Source of the DNA: a virus
Reading direction: 5' to 3' (one strand)
Length of the DNA stretch: 43,336 nt
IMG/VR virus record: IMGVR_UViG_3300042402_007381
Coordinates: 1-43,336 of that record
Below the pieces are notes generated by a model that was not told where the DNA came from, did no database searches, and saw only the letters and a list, made by a program, of their open reading frames with translations. Positions 32,438 through 40,138 of the stretch are shown in pieces; within the stretch, counting starts at the first letter, position 1; each line of letters starts with the position of its first letter. The position numbers were made by a program, and so were the translations under genes.

Positions 32438-32442
32438 TGGGC

Positions 32443-32715
32443 ATGAAAAAACAAAGAATTCCCACACACATAAGGCGTCAAGTCATCGAGCGTGATGGTC
32501 TTTTTTGTGTATATTGCGATGATGATTTGACTGATCAAGAGGTTCATTTAGATCATATCGTTCCGGAAAGCCAAGGAGGTGCTACCACTTATGACAATCT
32601 GCAAGTAACATGTCGACGCTGCAACACTGCCAAAGGCATTTTAACTGAAGAAGAATTTGTCAGTAAACTAAGAAAACGGGCACAAAATATACTTTGGAGA
32701 CTAGGTTCGGGTTAA
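32443..32715 (+). CDS. HNH endonuclease
   Basis: About 90 residues. CVYCDDDL, then HLDHIVPESQGG (HNH core with the catalytic His), NLQVTCRRCN (zinc Cys pair), AKGILTEEEF: a compact HNH nuclease. It may be a homing-type enzyme or a packaging-associated nuclease. Start at 32443 chosen because the promoter motif leaves no room for the ATG at 32437. Confidence 0.8.
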   Translation: MKKQRIPTHIRRQVIERDGLFCVYCDDDLTDQEVHLDHIVPESQGGATTYDNLQVTCRRCNTAKGILTEEEFVSKLRKRAQNILWRLGSG

Positions 32716-32725
32716 TTGAAAAAAA

Positions 32726-32733
32726 TATAAATA
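32726..32733 (+). promoter_or_regulatory. T4-type late promoter TATAAATA
   Basis: Exact TATAAATA, eight bases before the ATG at 32742. Confidence 0.6.
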
Positions 32734-32741
32734 CATTTAAT

Positions 32742-34019
32742 ATGAACTTAAAAGATTTATTCGAGCAACCAGTAAGACCAGGGCCTAGACCGCCTGGCAC
32801 AGGGTCGGGATCCAGAGTGGGACAAAGTCAGCCTGCCATACCAAGAACCGGAACTTCGGGTTCGGCAGCTTCTCAAAGAACACCGGGACAATCAATGTCT
32901 GCACCTGGCGCTACAATTACCAGACCCGGTATCACTGATTTACTTCCTTCGGGTCCTATTAGGGATATACTACAAGGAAGAACGACACCCAGCATTTTAC
33001 CAAGATTAGATCCTAGACAAAATGAACCTGTATCTAGTACTACCTTTCAACCAAGAAATGTCACAGTTGACCGTCCTGCTTTCCCACAAGGTAGACGAGA
33101 ACCCAGCGATTCCACTGTGGGCGGATCTAGTATAATTGTGCCTAGTTCTACAGGAGGCGGACCTAGAGATGCCGCTACACAAGCTAGACAACAAGCAAAT
33201 CGCGACCCCAGTCAAGCGCCTAGTGAAGTCCCCACTGCACTGAGACCAACACCGAGAGGACCCGATCGTTTACCAGAACCACCCAGTTATGCGACATCCA
33301 ATTATCCACCTCAACCCACTGCACTGAGACCAACACCGAGAGGACCCGATCGTTTACCAGAACCACCCAGTTATGCGACATCCAATTATCCACCTCAACC
33401 CACTGCACTGAGACCAACACCGAGAGGACCCGATCGCCCAATGGATGCAAGACAAAGCGAACCTGCACCCCCGCCGATTAGACCCAGAGATGTTGATGTA
33501 ACTCCAGCAAGACAACGCGACTTGCCTAGAGGGAGTCTTGACTATAGGGAACCTGCCTCTAATAGAGTGATTACACCGACTGCTCGGGGAGGACCCTCGG
33601 CAAGCAATAGGGCAGAACGCCCGGTTCCTGGACAAGCAGAACCTGCTCAACCGCCTGGTGCAGGACGAACGTTAGCTGCACCTCCGGTGCCTACGCTGTC
33701 CAAGCCCGAACCCAAGCCCGAACCCAAGCCCGAACCCAAGCCCGAACCCAAGCCCGAACCCAAGCCCGAACCCAAGCCCGAACCCAAGCCCGAACCCAAG
33801 CCCGAACCCAAGCCCGAACCAAACGTTAATACACAGATTCCTTCGGGTGGTGGTCTTGGGGCTGATGTAAGATTAAGGGCTATGCAATACTTGGCCGGAT
33901 TACAGCCAGATGCTAGTGGGCGAGCAAATCCTAACCCGCCTGGGATCAATCCAGAAGCCTGGGGCGCCGGAGATCTTCGTAGATTTCAAGATATTCTGGA
34001 TAAAATTACATCCAATTAA
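32742..34019 (+). CDS. Proline-rich low-complexity protein with tandem repeats
   Basis: 425 residues from the ATG at 32742. A short N-terminal NLKDLFEQP head, a long Pro/Arg/Gly/Ser-rich linker, a 28-residue repeat (about 2.5 copies) and then ten KPEP units, and a folded C-terminal domain (DVRLRAMQYLAGL...WGAGDLRRFQDIL). The late promoter and the extended, charged linkers would suit a structural or cell-surface linker protein. Function unknown. Confidence 0.65.
   Translation: MNLKDLFEQPVRPGPRPPGTGSGSRVGQSQPAIPRTGTSGSAASQRTPGQSMSAPGATITRPGITDLLPSGPIRDILQGRTTPSILPRLDPRQNEPVSSTTFQPRNVTVDRPAFPQGRREPSDSTVGGSSIIVPSSTGGGPRDAATQARQQANRDPSQAPSEVPTALRPTPRGPDRLPEPPSYATSNYPPQPTALRPTPRGPDRLPEPPSYATSNYPPQPTALRPTPRGPDRPMDARQSEPAPPPIRPRDVDVTPARQRDLPRGSLDYREPASNRVITPTARGGPSASNRAERPVPGQAEPAQPPGAGRTLAAPPVPTLSKPEPKPEPKPEPKPEPKPEPKPEPKPEPKPEPKPEPKPEPNVNTQIPSGGGLGADVRLRAMQYLAGLQPDASGRANPNPPGINPEAWGAGDLRRFQDILDKITSN
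33231..33436. repeat. 84-bp tandem repeat inside the Pro-rich gene
   Basis: Two full units (33231-33314, 33315-33398) and a third partial unit to about 33436; the units are identical at DNA level over the stretch read. They encode the 28-residue repeat. DNA identity points to recent expansion. Confidence 0.9.
33702..33821. repeat. 12-bp tandem repeat, ten units, KPEP
   Basis: AAGCCCGAACCC repeated ten times (last codon CCA). Encodes ten Lys-Pro-Glu-Pro, a stiff extended linker as in TonB-like and surface proteins. High DNA identity allows slippage changes in copy number. Confidence 0.9.
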
Positions 34020-34074
34020 AATCATATTGTAAATTTTTTTAGTGAATACCGCTACATTACAGTAAAGCAAGTTT

Positions 34075-34605
34075 ATGTATATAAGTCAGAGTTATCAAAA
34101 TTTACTAGTCGAATCTCATAATAACAAATTTTTCTCAGGCGGTAGTCAAAAATTCAATTTTATTGCCAATTATATTACAGCTGATATTTCTACTATATTA
34201 GATTTTGGATGTTGTTGGGGCGAGTTAGTAGATAAAATCAGTACTGAATATCCAAATATAAATTGTCAAGGATATGATCCAGGGGTCTCAAGATTTATGT
34301 CATTGCCAAATAAGCCCAGTGATATGTTAATATGTCTTGATGTCTTAGAGCACATCGAATTGGAATTTTTAGACAGTAATTTACAGCTGATTGACACTTT
34401 GTTTACTAAAAAGGCAGTACTGTTAGTAGCCTGTTATCCCGCAGGAAAGTATCTACCCAATGGAAAAAATGCACACCTTATTATTGAGAATGACCAATGG
34501 TGGGAAGATAAATTTTCACAGTCAATCAATGGGCATATCACAAACAAAATTTCACATGATGTTGGCAAGGGGTTTGAACACATATATCTAATAGAAAAAT
34601 CCTGA
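34075..34605 (+). CDS. Class I SAM-dependent methyltransferase, small
   Basis: 176 residues. ILDFGCCWGELVD (motif I), GYDPGVSRF, and MLICLDVLEHIE (motif IV-like region). Separate from its neighbours and followed by an inverted repeat. Target unknown. Confidence 0.75.
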   Translation: MYISQSYQNLLVESHNNKFFSGGSQKFNFIANYITADISTILDFGCCWGELVDKISTEYPNINCQGYDPGVSRFMSLPNKPSDMLICLDVLEHIELEFLDSNLQLIDTLFTKKAVLLVACYPAGKYLPNGKNAHLIIENDQWWEDKFSQSINGHITNKISHDVGKGFEHIYLIEKS

Positions 34606-34645
34606 TATACGCCACAGACTATTCCAAAATAATCGTCGATTAGGA

Positions 34646-34681
34646 ATCCAACCTTACCTTAATTCAAAAGCAAGGTTGGAT
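34646..34681. terminator. Inverted repeat between convergent genes
   Basis: ATCCAACCTT (34646-34655) and AAGGTTGGAT (34672-34681), a perfect 10-bp stem with a 16-base loop, lies between convergent genes ending at 34605 and 34717. No T-run, so it is only a probable terminator. Confidence 0.4.
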
Positions 34682-34716
34682 ATCACTGTTAAATATTATC
34701 GAAAAGTTTTGAACTT

Positions 34717-35325
34717 TTAAAATTTGCTAGCCAGAACAATTTGACAGATATGCTCAAGTCGTTCCATGTGCTCAAATGCTCGCCAAGGGCTGGTATCCAC
34801 AGCAATGACCCCATGTCGATCCATGCCAATTATGTTGTACTTTAGACTACCATCAGCCTGTACCCCAATATTTTCAATACAGGCATCCGCCAACTCTTGT
34901 GTAATGGGAGGGATCATGGGCACTGTGGGTCCCACACTGGTATATCTACTGAGTTCAGGAAATTCATCCACCAGTTTTTGTAGATCAATGCCCCGATACA
35001 TAGCAGCATTGATATAGGTGGGGTGCATATGCAGGACAACTCTTACTTCAGTGTTAATTTGTCTCTGCAGTCCCCAATGCATAGGAAGTTCACCGCTGGG
35101 CTCTAGTTCGCTACTGATTGCAGTATATGGCATTTCATACCAAGTATCTTTGCTAATGCCGATTTTCTTAAACATGTCGGGTTGTAGAGTCTGTTTTCTA
35201 ATACCTTTGGGAGTTATATGAAAATGATCTACTGTATTATACCGCAAACTGGCATTACCATCACGAGTGGTTACCCACCCTCGACGATATCCTTCGCGAA
35301 AAATTTCACCTATGGTTTCTAGCAT
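34717..35325 (-). CDS. Class II aldolase/adducin-family protein
   Basis: 202 residues. GNASLRY, PSGELPMHWGL, HMHPTYINA (metal-binding HxH) and DRHGVIAVD with a late His/Glu-rich helix (AFEHMERLEHIC). The family covers fuculose/rhamnulose phosphate aldolases and some decarboxylases. It is the last gene of the AhpC/AhpD operon, three bases after AhpD. Its substrate may be a sugar phosphate; role in the peroxide operon unclear. Confidence 0.8.
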   Translation of the reverse strand: MLETIGEIFREGYRRGWVTTRDGNASLRYNTVDHFHITPKGIRKQTLQPDMFKKIGISKDTWYEMPYTAISSELEPSGELPMHWGLQRQINTEVRVVLHMHPTYINAAMYRGIDLQKLVDEFPELSRYTSVGPTVPMIPPITQELADACIENIGVQADGSLKYNIIGMDRHGVIAVDTSPWRAFEHMERLEHICQIVLASKF

Positions 35326-35328
35326 TGT

Positions 35329-35841
35329 TTATCCTACCATAACACGACTTACAGCAGTCATAACAGCAGCTATACGACCGATGTCACGAAGCTGTTCTAT
35401 ACTATACCCTTCTTTCTTTAATGTATCATAATGAGCACGAACACAGAAATGACACCGGCCCACAATGCTGGCTGCAAGACTATAGGCCTCAAAGCGAGCC
35501 CGAGTGGTACCACCGTGTGAGGCAATGGCATTCATTCTTAGTTGAGCAGGTAGCCCTTTCAATTGATCATCTGCTGCCATTTCCACATATGGGTACCAGA
35601 CATTGGTCATGGCCATGAGTGATGCGGCTGTTATGGCAGCATTGGTTTCAGTGGGATTATTAATCTGACCAGAGATCCATGTCCATAGTCGACTGTTTCC
35701 AGTAGCAATTACAGCAGCCAATGCCACACACTCGGCTTCGAGTGGGTCCAGTGTGCTGCGTTTTAATACAGCATCGAGATTGAGCCGTGTGTCTTTGGCG
35801 TAGTCTGGTAGACCTTCTTTGATATTATCGACCCAGTTCAT
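35329..35841 (-). CDS. ahpD: AhpD-type alkyl hydroperoxidase/CMD-family protein
   Basis: 170 residues. GRCHFCVRAHYDT gives C130-x2-C133 and H137, with E118 before it: the catalytic Glu, two Cys and His in the order and spacing of AhpD. Such proteins act as thiol reductants for AhpC. It is in one operon with an AhpC of the Mycobacterium type. Ten bases separate it from the Cys-rich gene upstream. Confidence 0.85.
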   Translation of the reverse strand: MNWVDNIKEGLPDYAKDTRLNLDAVLKRSTLDPLEAECVALAAVIATGNSRLWTWISGQINNPTETNAAITAASLMAMTNVWYPYVEMAADDQLKGLPAQLRMNAIASHGGTTRARFEAYSLAASIVGRCHFCVRAHYDTLKKEGYSIEQLRDIGRIAAVMTAVSRVMVG

Positions 35842-35851
35842 ATGTTTTTTC

Positions 35852-36121
35852 CTATTTACAGTATAAATCTTTACAAGAGTTACAACTTATGTCTAATAAT
35901 CTAGCAACTTCCCAAATTGGAGTATTGTCAGAAATTGCCAAATGATTGCAACACTTATCCTTGCAATTGAAACAATCTAAATTACCTTGATCATCGTAAA
36001 CACATCTAGTAGTTTCTGCACAGAACATGCCTTCTGTTCTATTAGGAAAATTTCTACAACAACTAAATCGTTGAGGGTAGATACTACATAGTTCTTGATC
36101 ATCAAGGTAAGGGCAACGCAT
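35852..36121 (-). CDS. Cys-rich YkgJ-like cluster protein
   Basis: 89 residues with about 15 cysteines. CPYLDDQELCSIYPQRF followed by CCRNFP resembles the YkgJ (UPF0153) pattern of metal-cluster proteins; further CxxC-type groups follow. It starts one base into the AhpC stop (TAATG) and lies before AhpD. It may hold Zn or Fe-S and sense or buffer metal or oxidant; no function established. Confidence 0.6.
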   Translation of the reverse strand: MRCPYLDDQELCSIYPQRFSCCRNFPNRTEGMFCAETTRCVYDDQGNLDCFNCKDKCCNHLAISDNTPIWEVARLLDISCNSCKDLYCK

Positions 36122-36684
36122 TATACTTTAAGAGTTTCGCCGCCTACAGCACGGTTACAGGCACAGAGTTCTCCGGTCTGAAGACTATCTAGAACCCGTA
36201 GTGTTTCTTCGGGGCTACGACCAACGTTGAGATTGTTGACTGTGACATGTTGAATAACATTGTCGGGATCAACAATGAATGTAGCTCTTAGGGCTGCACC
36301 AGCTGGTTCGTAGAACACACCCAGTTGCTCAATTAGACCTCTTGATTTGCCTTCATTCCAATTCCACCGTTGTGTATCAGCGAATTGAATGTGACGAATC
36401 TTTTGTAGATCAGGATGTGATTTTTGCCAGGCTACCTTGCAAAATTCATTGTCTGTACTACCAGTCAATAAAACAGCATCACGGTCTTCGAAGTCCTGGA
36501 AAAGTCGATCATAGGCCACAATTTCAGTGGGGCAAACAAAGGTAAAATCTTTTGGGTAATAGACGATTACTTTCCATTTGCCCTTAAAACTTTCTTCTGT
36601 AATATCAAAAAATGCATCAGCAGGTTGTCCGGGTTTGACTCCGGTCATAACAAAGGCGTCGAGACGATCACCAACGGTTTTCAT
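36121..36684 (-). CDS. ahpC: Peroxiredoxin, AhpC type
   Basis: 187 residues from ATG 36684 behind AAGGAG (an open frame upstream to 36858 has no start signal). FTFVCPTE holds the peroxidatic C51; the C-terminal ELCACNRAVG (C174, C176) is the resolving Cys pair of the AhpD-linked Mycobacterium-type AhpC rather than the AhpF-linked kind. It reduces H2O2 and organic peroxides. Together with AhpD it forms a full reductase module. Confidence 0.9.
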   Translation of the reverse strand: MKTVGDRLDAFVMTGVKPGQPADAFFDITEESFKGKWKVIVYYPKDFTFVCPTEIVAYDRLFQDFEDRDAVLLTGSTDNEFCKVAWQKSHPDLQKIRHIQFADTQRWNWNEGKSRGLIEQLGVFYEPAGAALRATFIVDPDNVIQHVTVNNLNVGRSPEETLRVLDSLQTGELCACNRAVGGETLKV

Positions 36685-36805
36685 ATTTTTCTCCTTAAAT
36701 TTATGAAGAACTGATTGTACAGTATTTGTCCTAGACAAACAAGTATTCTGGCCTGATAAAGGTAAAATTATGTGTTTAAGATAATCTTTCTTGGCTAAAT
36801 ATTTG

Positions 36806-37510
36806 ATGGCTATAGTATATACCTTAATAACAATACATCTAACAATAATTTCAGTCACACTGTATTTGCATAGACATCAAGCACACAGAGCAGTAGATTT
36901 TCATCCTGCTATATCACATTTTATGAGATTTTGGTTATGGTTGACAACTGGCATGATTACCCAACAGTGGGTGGCCATACATAGAAAACATCATAGGTTT
37001 ACAGACCAACAAGGTGATCCACACAGTCCTATGGTATATGGTCTAAAAGAGATTTTATTCAAGGGTTTTATTTACTATCATCGTGCTGCCAAAAATGTCG
37101 ACACAATGGAAGCCTATGGTCGCGGCACTCCTGATGACTGGATCGAACAAAAACTCTATACTCCATATCACTGGTTGGGTGTGGTGTTACTATTGGTAGT
37201 GGATTGCATTTTATTTTCATATTGGGGAATGCTTATTTGGATTTTACAGATGATTTGTATACCAGTCTTAGCTGCCAATGTCATTAATGGTCTAGGACAT
37301 GCCATTGGTTATAGAGGCTTTGACACGCGAGACAACAGCCGTAATATCATACCAATAGGGATTATAATTTGTGGTGAAGAATTACACAATGCACACCATA
37401 ATAATCCACACGGTGCTAAATTTAGTTCACAGTGGTATGAATTTGATCTAGGATACTTTTACCTACGCATTTTGAGCGTGCTAGGTCTATGCAGCATTCA
37501 CAAATTGTAA
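36806..37510 (+). CDS. Membrane fatty-acid desaturase 2
   Basis: About 234 residues from ATG 36806. Histidine boxes HRHQAH, HRKHHRF and HNAHHNN with hydrophobic segments, and the same FDTRDNS block as desaturase 1, but the inserted central loop differs, so it is a distant paralogue. Divergent from ahpC and ending next to a convergent small gene. It may change membrane lipids during infection. Confidence 0.85.
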   Translation: MAIVYTLITIHLTIISVTLYLHRHQAHRAVDFHPAISHFMRFWLWLTTGMITQQWVAIHRKHHRFTDQQGDPHSPMVYGLKEILFKGFIYYHRAAKNVDTMEAYGRGTPDDWIEQKLYTPYHWLGVVLLLVVDCILFSYWGMLIWILQMICIPVLAANVINGLGHAIGYRGFDTRDNSRNIIPIGIIICGEELHNAHHNNPHGAKFSSQWYEFDLGYFYLRILSVLGLCSIHKL

Positions 37511-37660
37511 TTACTTCTTTACTGCATCAGCATCTAGAAATTCTTTAATAAATTTCAGTACCCGTCGATAACTGTCAAAGACAAATTCCTTACTGGAGTC
37601 TTCATCGTTGACGACGACAATAAAACCGTTAGTGGCTTTGCGAATTTCAATTGATTCCAT
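37511..37660 (-). CDS. Small hypothetical protein, 49 residues
   Basis: ATG 37660, TAA 37513. ESIEIRKATNGFIVVVNDED, then a EFVFDSYRRVLKFIKEFL helix: a compact beta-beta-alpha pattern seen in small conserved T4-type phage proteins. It is abutted by the desaturase stop. Not found by ordinary length cutoffs. Confidence 0.65.
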   Translation of the reverse strand: MESIEIRKATNGFIVVVNDEDSSKEFVFDSYRRVLKFIKEFLDADAVKK

Positions 37661-37672
37661 TTTTTTTCTCTG

Positions 37673-37900
37673 TTAAGAATATTTAATTTTCAGTAAGATT
37701 GCGTGATTGCTGTCGTCAACAAAGACCTGAAGTTTTTTGCCCAAACCAGTCATTGCCCACTGTTTGCCACCATAACAGGAACTTAGATAAAATGTTCGTT
37801 TCCCAATTACATCCTGGCAATATTGTTCTATTTCTTGTCTATATTGATCGTTAAGATCTAGACAAAAATTAAAATTGCGATCGCGTAATAACCTACTCAT
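37673..37900 (-). CDS. Hypothetical protein, 75 residues
   Basis: Basic N-terminus, then a Cys/Trp-containing middle (YLSSCYGGKQWAMTGLGKK) and a beta strand end. It lies twelve bases upstream of the 49-residue gene on the same strand. Family unknown. Confidence 0.5.
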   Translation of the reverse strand: MSRLLRDRNFNFCLDLNDQYRQEIEQYCQDVIGKRTFYLSSCYGGKQWAMTGLGKKLQVFVDDSNHAILLKIKYS

Positions 37901-37962
37901 TCTATATTATAACAAATTCTTATAGTGCTGTCGACTAGACTTTCTAGAAAAATTAGCCAAAA

Positions 37963-37987
37963 AAATAGGCCCGTAACGGGCCTATTT
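37963..37987 (-). terminator. Rho-independent terminator
   Basis: AAATAGGCCCG (37963-37973), TAA, CGGGCCTATTT (37977-37987): perfect 11-bp stem, with a run of seven A on its left, i.e. a T-run on the minus strand. It ends the outer-membrane protein transcript that stops at 38003. Confidence 0.88.
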
Positions 37988-38002
37988 GGTTTAGTAAGTC
38001 AA

Positions 38003-38449
38003 TTAGAATGAATAACGAATACCCAAACCAAGACCTGTGCCGTTATGAACTTTCATGTCATCGAAACCAATGGTGCGTCGTGCATCTGCAACCAATGCGA
38101 GACTTTTGGTCAATGGCATACTAGCACCAACACCGACCACAGAAGTTAGTCCATCTTTGGCTGTGTCGGACTGAATATAGGTAGCCCCGACTTGCCCTTC
38201 GATAGCAATACCCCATACTTTAGCCACTGTATAACCTGCAACAACGGTAACATGATCGCTGACTTTGTTGCCAACTTCAAAACGATCAACAGCGGCAGTC
38301 AAACTAACATTACCCCAGGATTGACTGGCACTGAGTCCATAACCATCAACATCATTTGTGATGTTGCGATTATAACCAACACCAAAATCCAAGGCTGAAG
38401 CAGTAGTAACAGACGCTAATAAAGCTAGGCCGATTAGAGATTTTTTCAT
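38003..38449 (-). CDS. Outer-membrane beta-barrel protein (OmpA/Ail-like)
   Basis: 148 residues: MKKSLIGLALLASVTTASA signal peptide, then alternating hydrophobic strands (GVGYNR, GYGLSASQSW, VSLTAAVDRF, VTVVAGYTV and so on) and a C-terminal Phe (IRYSF), the assembly signal of outer-membrane barrels. Eight strands fit the length. A phage-made barrel could alter the host surface, for example against superinfection. A late promoter lies 30 bases upstream of the ATG, and a Shine-Dalgarno (AAGGAAC) lies between. Confidence 0.75.
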   Translation of the reverse strand: MKKSLIGLALLASVTTASALDFGVGYNRNITNDVDGYGLSASQSWGNVSLTAAVDRFEVGNKVSDHVTVVAGYTVAKVWGIAIEGQVGATYIQSDTAKDGLTSVVGVGASMPLTKSLALVADARRTIGFDDMKVHNGTGLGLGIRYSF

Positions 38450-38479
38450 ATTTGTTCCTTTTTTAGTAGTGCAAAAATA

Positions 38480-38487
38480 TATTTATC
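38480..38487 (-). promoter_or_regulatory. T4-type late promoter GATAAATA
   Basis: GATAAATA 30 bases before the barrel-protein ATG at 38449, with a normal leader and Shine-Dalgarno. Confidence 0.55.
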
Positions 38488-38512
38488 TTTGATTTAAGAA
38501 ACACTAGGAAAT

Positions 38513-38851
38513 TCAAGCAGCGACTCTACAATCAGTATTTAGACTGGGTTGATATTCGCGAATAAGCGAACGCTCAACTTCGTGGGCTTGTTTTTTTCCG
38601 CGAATGACAGACACAATACTGACTGTAAAAGCTTCCTCGCCGAATTTTCTAATAGCTTCGTAGAGCTTCCACGATTTGTCTTCGCTACGGCTACGGTAAA
38701 TGTGTTTATTCCACCTTACCATAAGACTCTTGTTAATGGTACTTTGAGTCTTGGCCGTAACCCCGATGTAATACTCATCATTACATTCTAACATGTAAAT
38801 GATGTGATTTCTATCAGTTCGTTTCTTTCTCATAATGCTATTGTAGTACAT
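38513..38851 (-). CDS. GIY-YIG nuclease
   Basis: 112 residues. [15 protein letters not shown] (the GIY and YIG strands), VRWNKHIYR (Arg and His), and a helix with RKFGEEAFT, then [13 protein letters not shown] with the catalytic Glu and Asn. A minimal GIY-YIG domain, possibly a homing or seg-like enzyme. Confidence 0.8.
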   Translation of the reverse strand: MYYNSIMRKKRTDRNHIIYMLECNDEYYIGVTAKTQSTINKSLMVRWNKHIYRSRSEDKSWKLYEAIRKFGEEAFTVSIVSVIRGKKQAHEVERSLIREYQPSLNTDCRVAA

Positions 38852-38871
38852 AGCACCTTTATTGTCAAGTC

Positions 38872-38897
38872 TTTTTGTGGCAAAAATCCCACAAAAA
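38872..38897 (-). terminator. Possible terminator hairpin
   Basis: TTTTTGTGG (38872-38880) and CCACAAAAA (38889-38897) form a 9-bp stem just downstream of the gene ending at 38906. No clear T-run on the minus strand. Confidence 0.4.
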
Positions 38898-38905
38898 TTT
38901 CACCT

Positions 38906-39256
38906 TTATAACCTATAATTTTGCAAAAATTTAGCAAGATCGCCATACAAAACTATCATCATAGCTTGATCCGATTGTCCAAAAATTTCCAGATGTATTG
39001 ATAGATCTACGCTGTGTCTTTTTTTGATTGTATACCAAAATGGACTTGTCATTACCTTGTCTAGTTTTAACATCCACCATGTCTGTATTTTCTCAATTGG
39101 TAACTTAATTACAGTTGAATCCAAGCCGCTGTAATGTTGAAATACATGTCTACCAATATCAGTTAATTTAAAACTTCGTGGATTGGGGTTGGCCCAAATT
39201 TCTCCAAAATCTCTACAGTTTTTTTGCAATAATTCCAAGTAGTCATTTTTGGTCAT
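38906..39256 (-). CDS. Hypothetical protein, 116 residues
   Basis: A LTDIGRHVFQHY segment and a C-terminal QAMMIVLYGDLAKFL helix. Its start overlaps the upstream gene by 14 bases. Family unknown; it is the kind of small gene frequent in T4-type phages. Confidence 0.55.
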   Translation of the reverse strand: MTKNDYLELLQKNCRDFGEIWANPNPRSFKLTDIGRHVFQHYSGLDSTVIKLPIEKIQTWWMLKLDKVMTSPFWYTIKKRHSVDLSIHLEIFGQSDQAMMIVLYGDLAKFLQNYRL

Positions 39257-39542
39257 CGGGGTAGATCTTTTGCCCAGACTTTAACAATACTACACAGAAT
39301 TTGTCAGTTCTAAATTGTGTATTGAGTTTCCTTGCTAGATTGATAGCATGACCTTTGTTACTGAAACTGACTTTACGGTATTTTGGACCCGGAATGCTGG
39401 TTAAGAGATTACAGGTCTTTAAGTTTATAGGCTGTTCATTGTAGAACACTGCCCAAATACCTTCACTGGCCAAGACTTGGTCACTGCGATATGTGCTGCG
39501 ATTTGTAATCTCAGCTATGATTTTGGGTTTTGGCCTACTCAC
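39243..39542 (-). CDS. Hypothetical protein, 99 residues
   Basis: Behind a late promoter and GAGGAG. Basic, with AVFYNEQPINLKTCN and KVSFSNKGHAINLARKLNTQF, a pattern also seen in several small DNA- or RNA-binding phage proteins; no family assigned. Confidence 0.55.
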   Translation of the reverse strand: MSRPKPKIIAEITNRSTYRSDQVLASEGIWAVFYNEQPINLKTCNLLTSIPGPKYRKVSFSNKGHAINLARKLNTQFRTDKFCVVLLKSGQKIYPDDQK

Positions 39543-39566
39543 TGTGTTCTCCTCATTATCTACTAA

Positions 39567-39574
39567 TATTTATC
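39567..39574 (-). promoter_or_regulatory. T4-type late promoter GATAAATA
   Basis: GATAAATA 24 bases before ATG 39542, with the Shine-Dalgarno GAGGAG between. Confidence 0.5.
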
Positions 39575-39773
39575 AAAAATTTCCGCCGGTAATTTCTACT
39601 GTCTGTGTAGTCGAAGATGTGTTGTTTGTGTTCGTGTTCTGTAGCTGATTAAGGAGTTTAGTAATATCGGCCATGAGATCACGGGCATCGCGGATTGGCA
39701 TAATGATTTCCTTTCTTCCCCGAGCATCGTGAGATCTAACTAAATCCACAAACCTATCAATATGCAAGCTCAT
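39573..39773 (-). CDS. Hypothetical protein, 66 residues
   Basis: From the ATG at 39773, which overlaps the MazG stop (ATGA). SLHIDRFVDLVRSHDARGRK, then MPIRDARDLMADITKLLNQLQ: two helices with an Asn/Thr tail. The upstream in-frame ATG at 39809 would overlap MazG more. Coupled to MazG; role unknown. Confidence 0.55.
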   Translation of the reverse strand: MSLHIDRFVDLVRSHDARGRKEIIMPIRDARDLMADITKLLNQLQNTNTNNTSSTTQTVEITGGNF

Positions 39774-40138
39774 GATTGAATAAATTTTTCCAATGCCGGT
39801 GGTTGCCAACCCAGGGGTTTTAGAACCTTGCCATCTTCTCGTTTGCGTACCTTGCCTGTTTCTCGATCAATTTTGGCAAAGTTTGTACGCATAACTTCTT
39901 TCCATGCAGCTTCGCCGTCGGCTCCCATACTATGAATGGCACCGATTGTGACAACCAAAATGTCAATCAAGGCATCTAGTTGTTCGATTCTATCATTGGT
40001 ATCAACTGCGGTTTGTAATTCATCTGCTTCTTCTTTTATCAATTTAAGATAGAGATCGAATTGATCTTGATTATTATGATCTACAGTTTGATCGCAGGCT
40101 CGCATAAATTTGGCCTGATCTCGAAATACATTAGGCAT
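39770..40138 (-). CDS. mazG: MazG-type nucleotide pyrophosphohydrolase
   Basis: 122 residues. KLIKEEADELQTAV and QLDALIDILVVT supply the ExxE...ExxD metal-binding helices of all-alpha NTP pyrophosphohydrolases, and the RKREDGKVLKPLGWQPP end is characteristic of phage members. It hydrolyses (d)NTPs; proposed to lower (p)ppGpp or noncanonical nucleotides in infected cells. Confidence 0.85.
   Translation of the reverse strand: MPNVFRDQAKFMRACDQTVDHNNQDQFDLYLKLIKEEADELQTAVDTNDRIEQLDALIDILVVTIGAIHSMGADGEAAWKEVMRTNFAKIDRETGKVRKREDGKVLKPLGWQPPALEKFIQS

Noticed and set aside
33231-33436. Possible CRISPR array
   Set aside because: The 84-bp repeats are direct, without spacers, and in frame with a coding sequence.
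33220-33949. Antisense frames rich in Gly/Leu/Ser over the Pro-rich gene
   Set aside because: They arise from the 84-bp and 12-bp repeats read in reverse.
36685-36858. N-terminal extension of AhpC
   Set aside because: The ATG at 36684 has AAGGAG before it; the extension has no start signal and overlaps the desaturase start.
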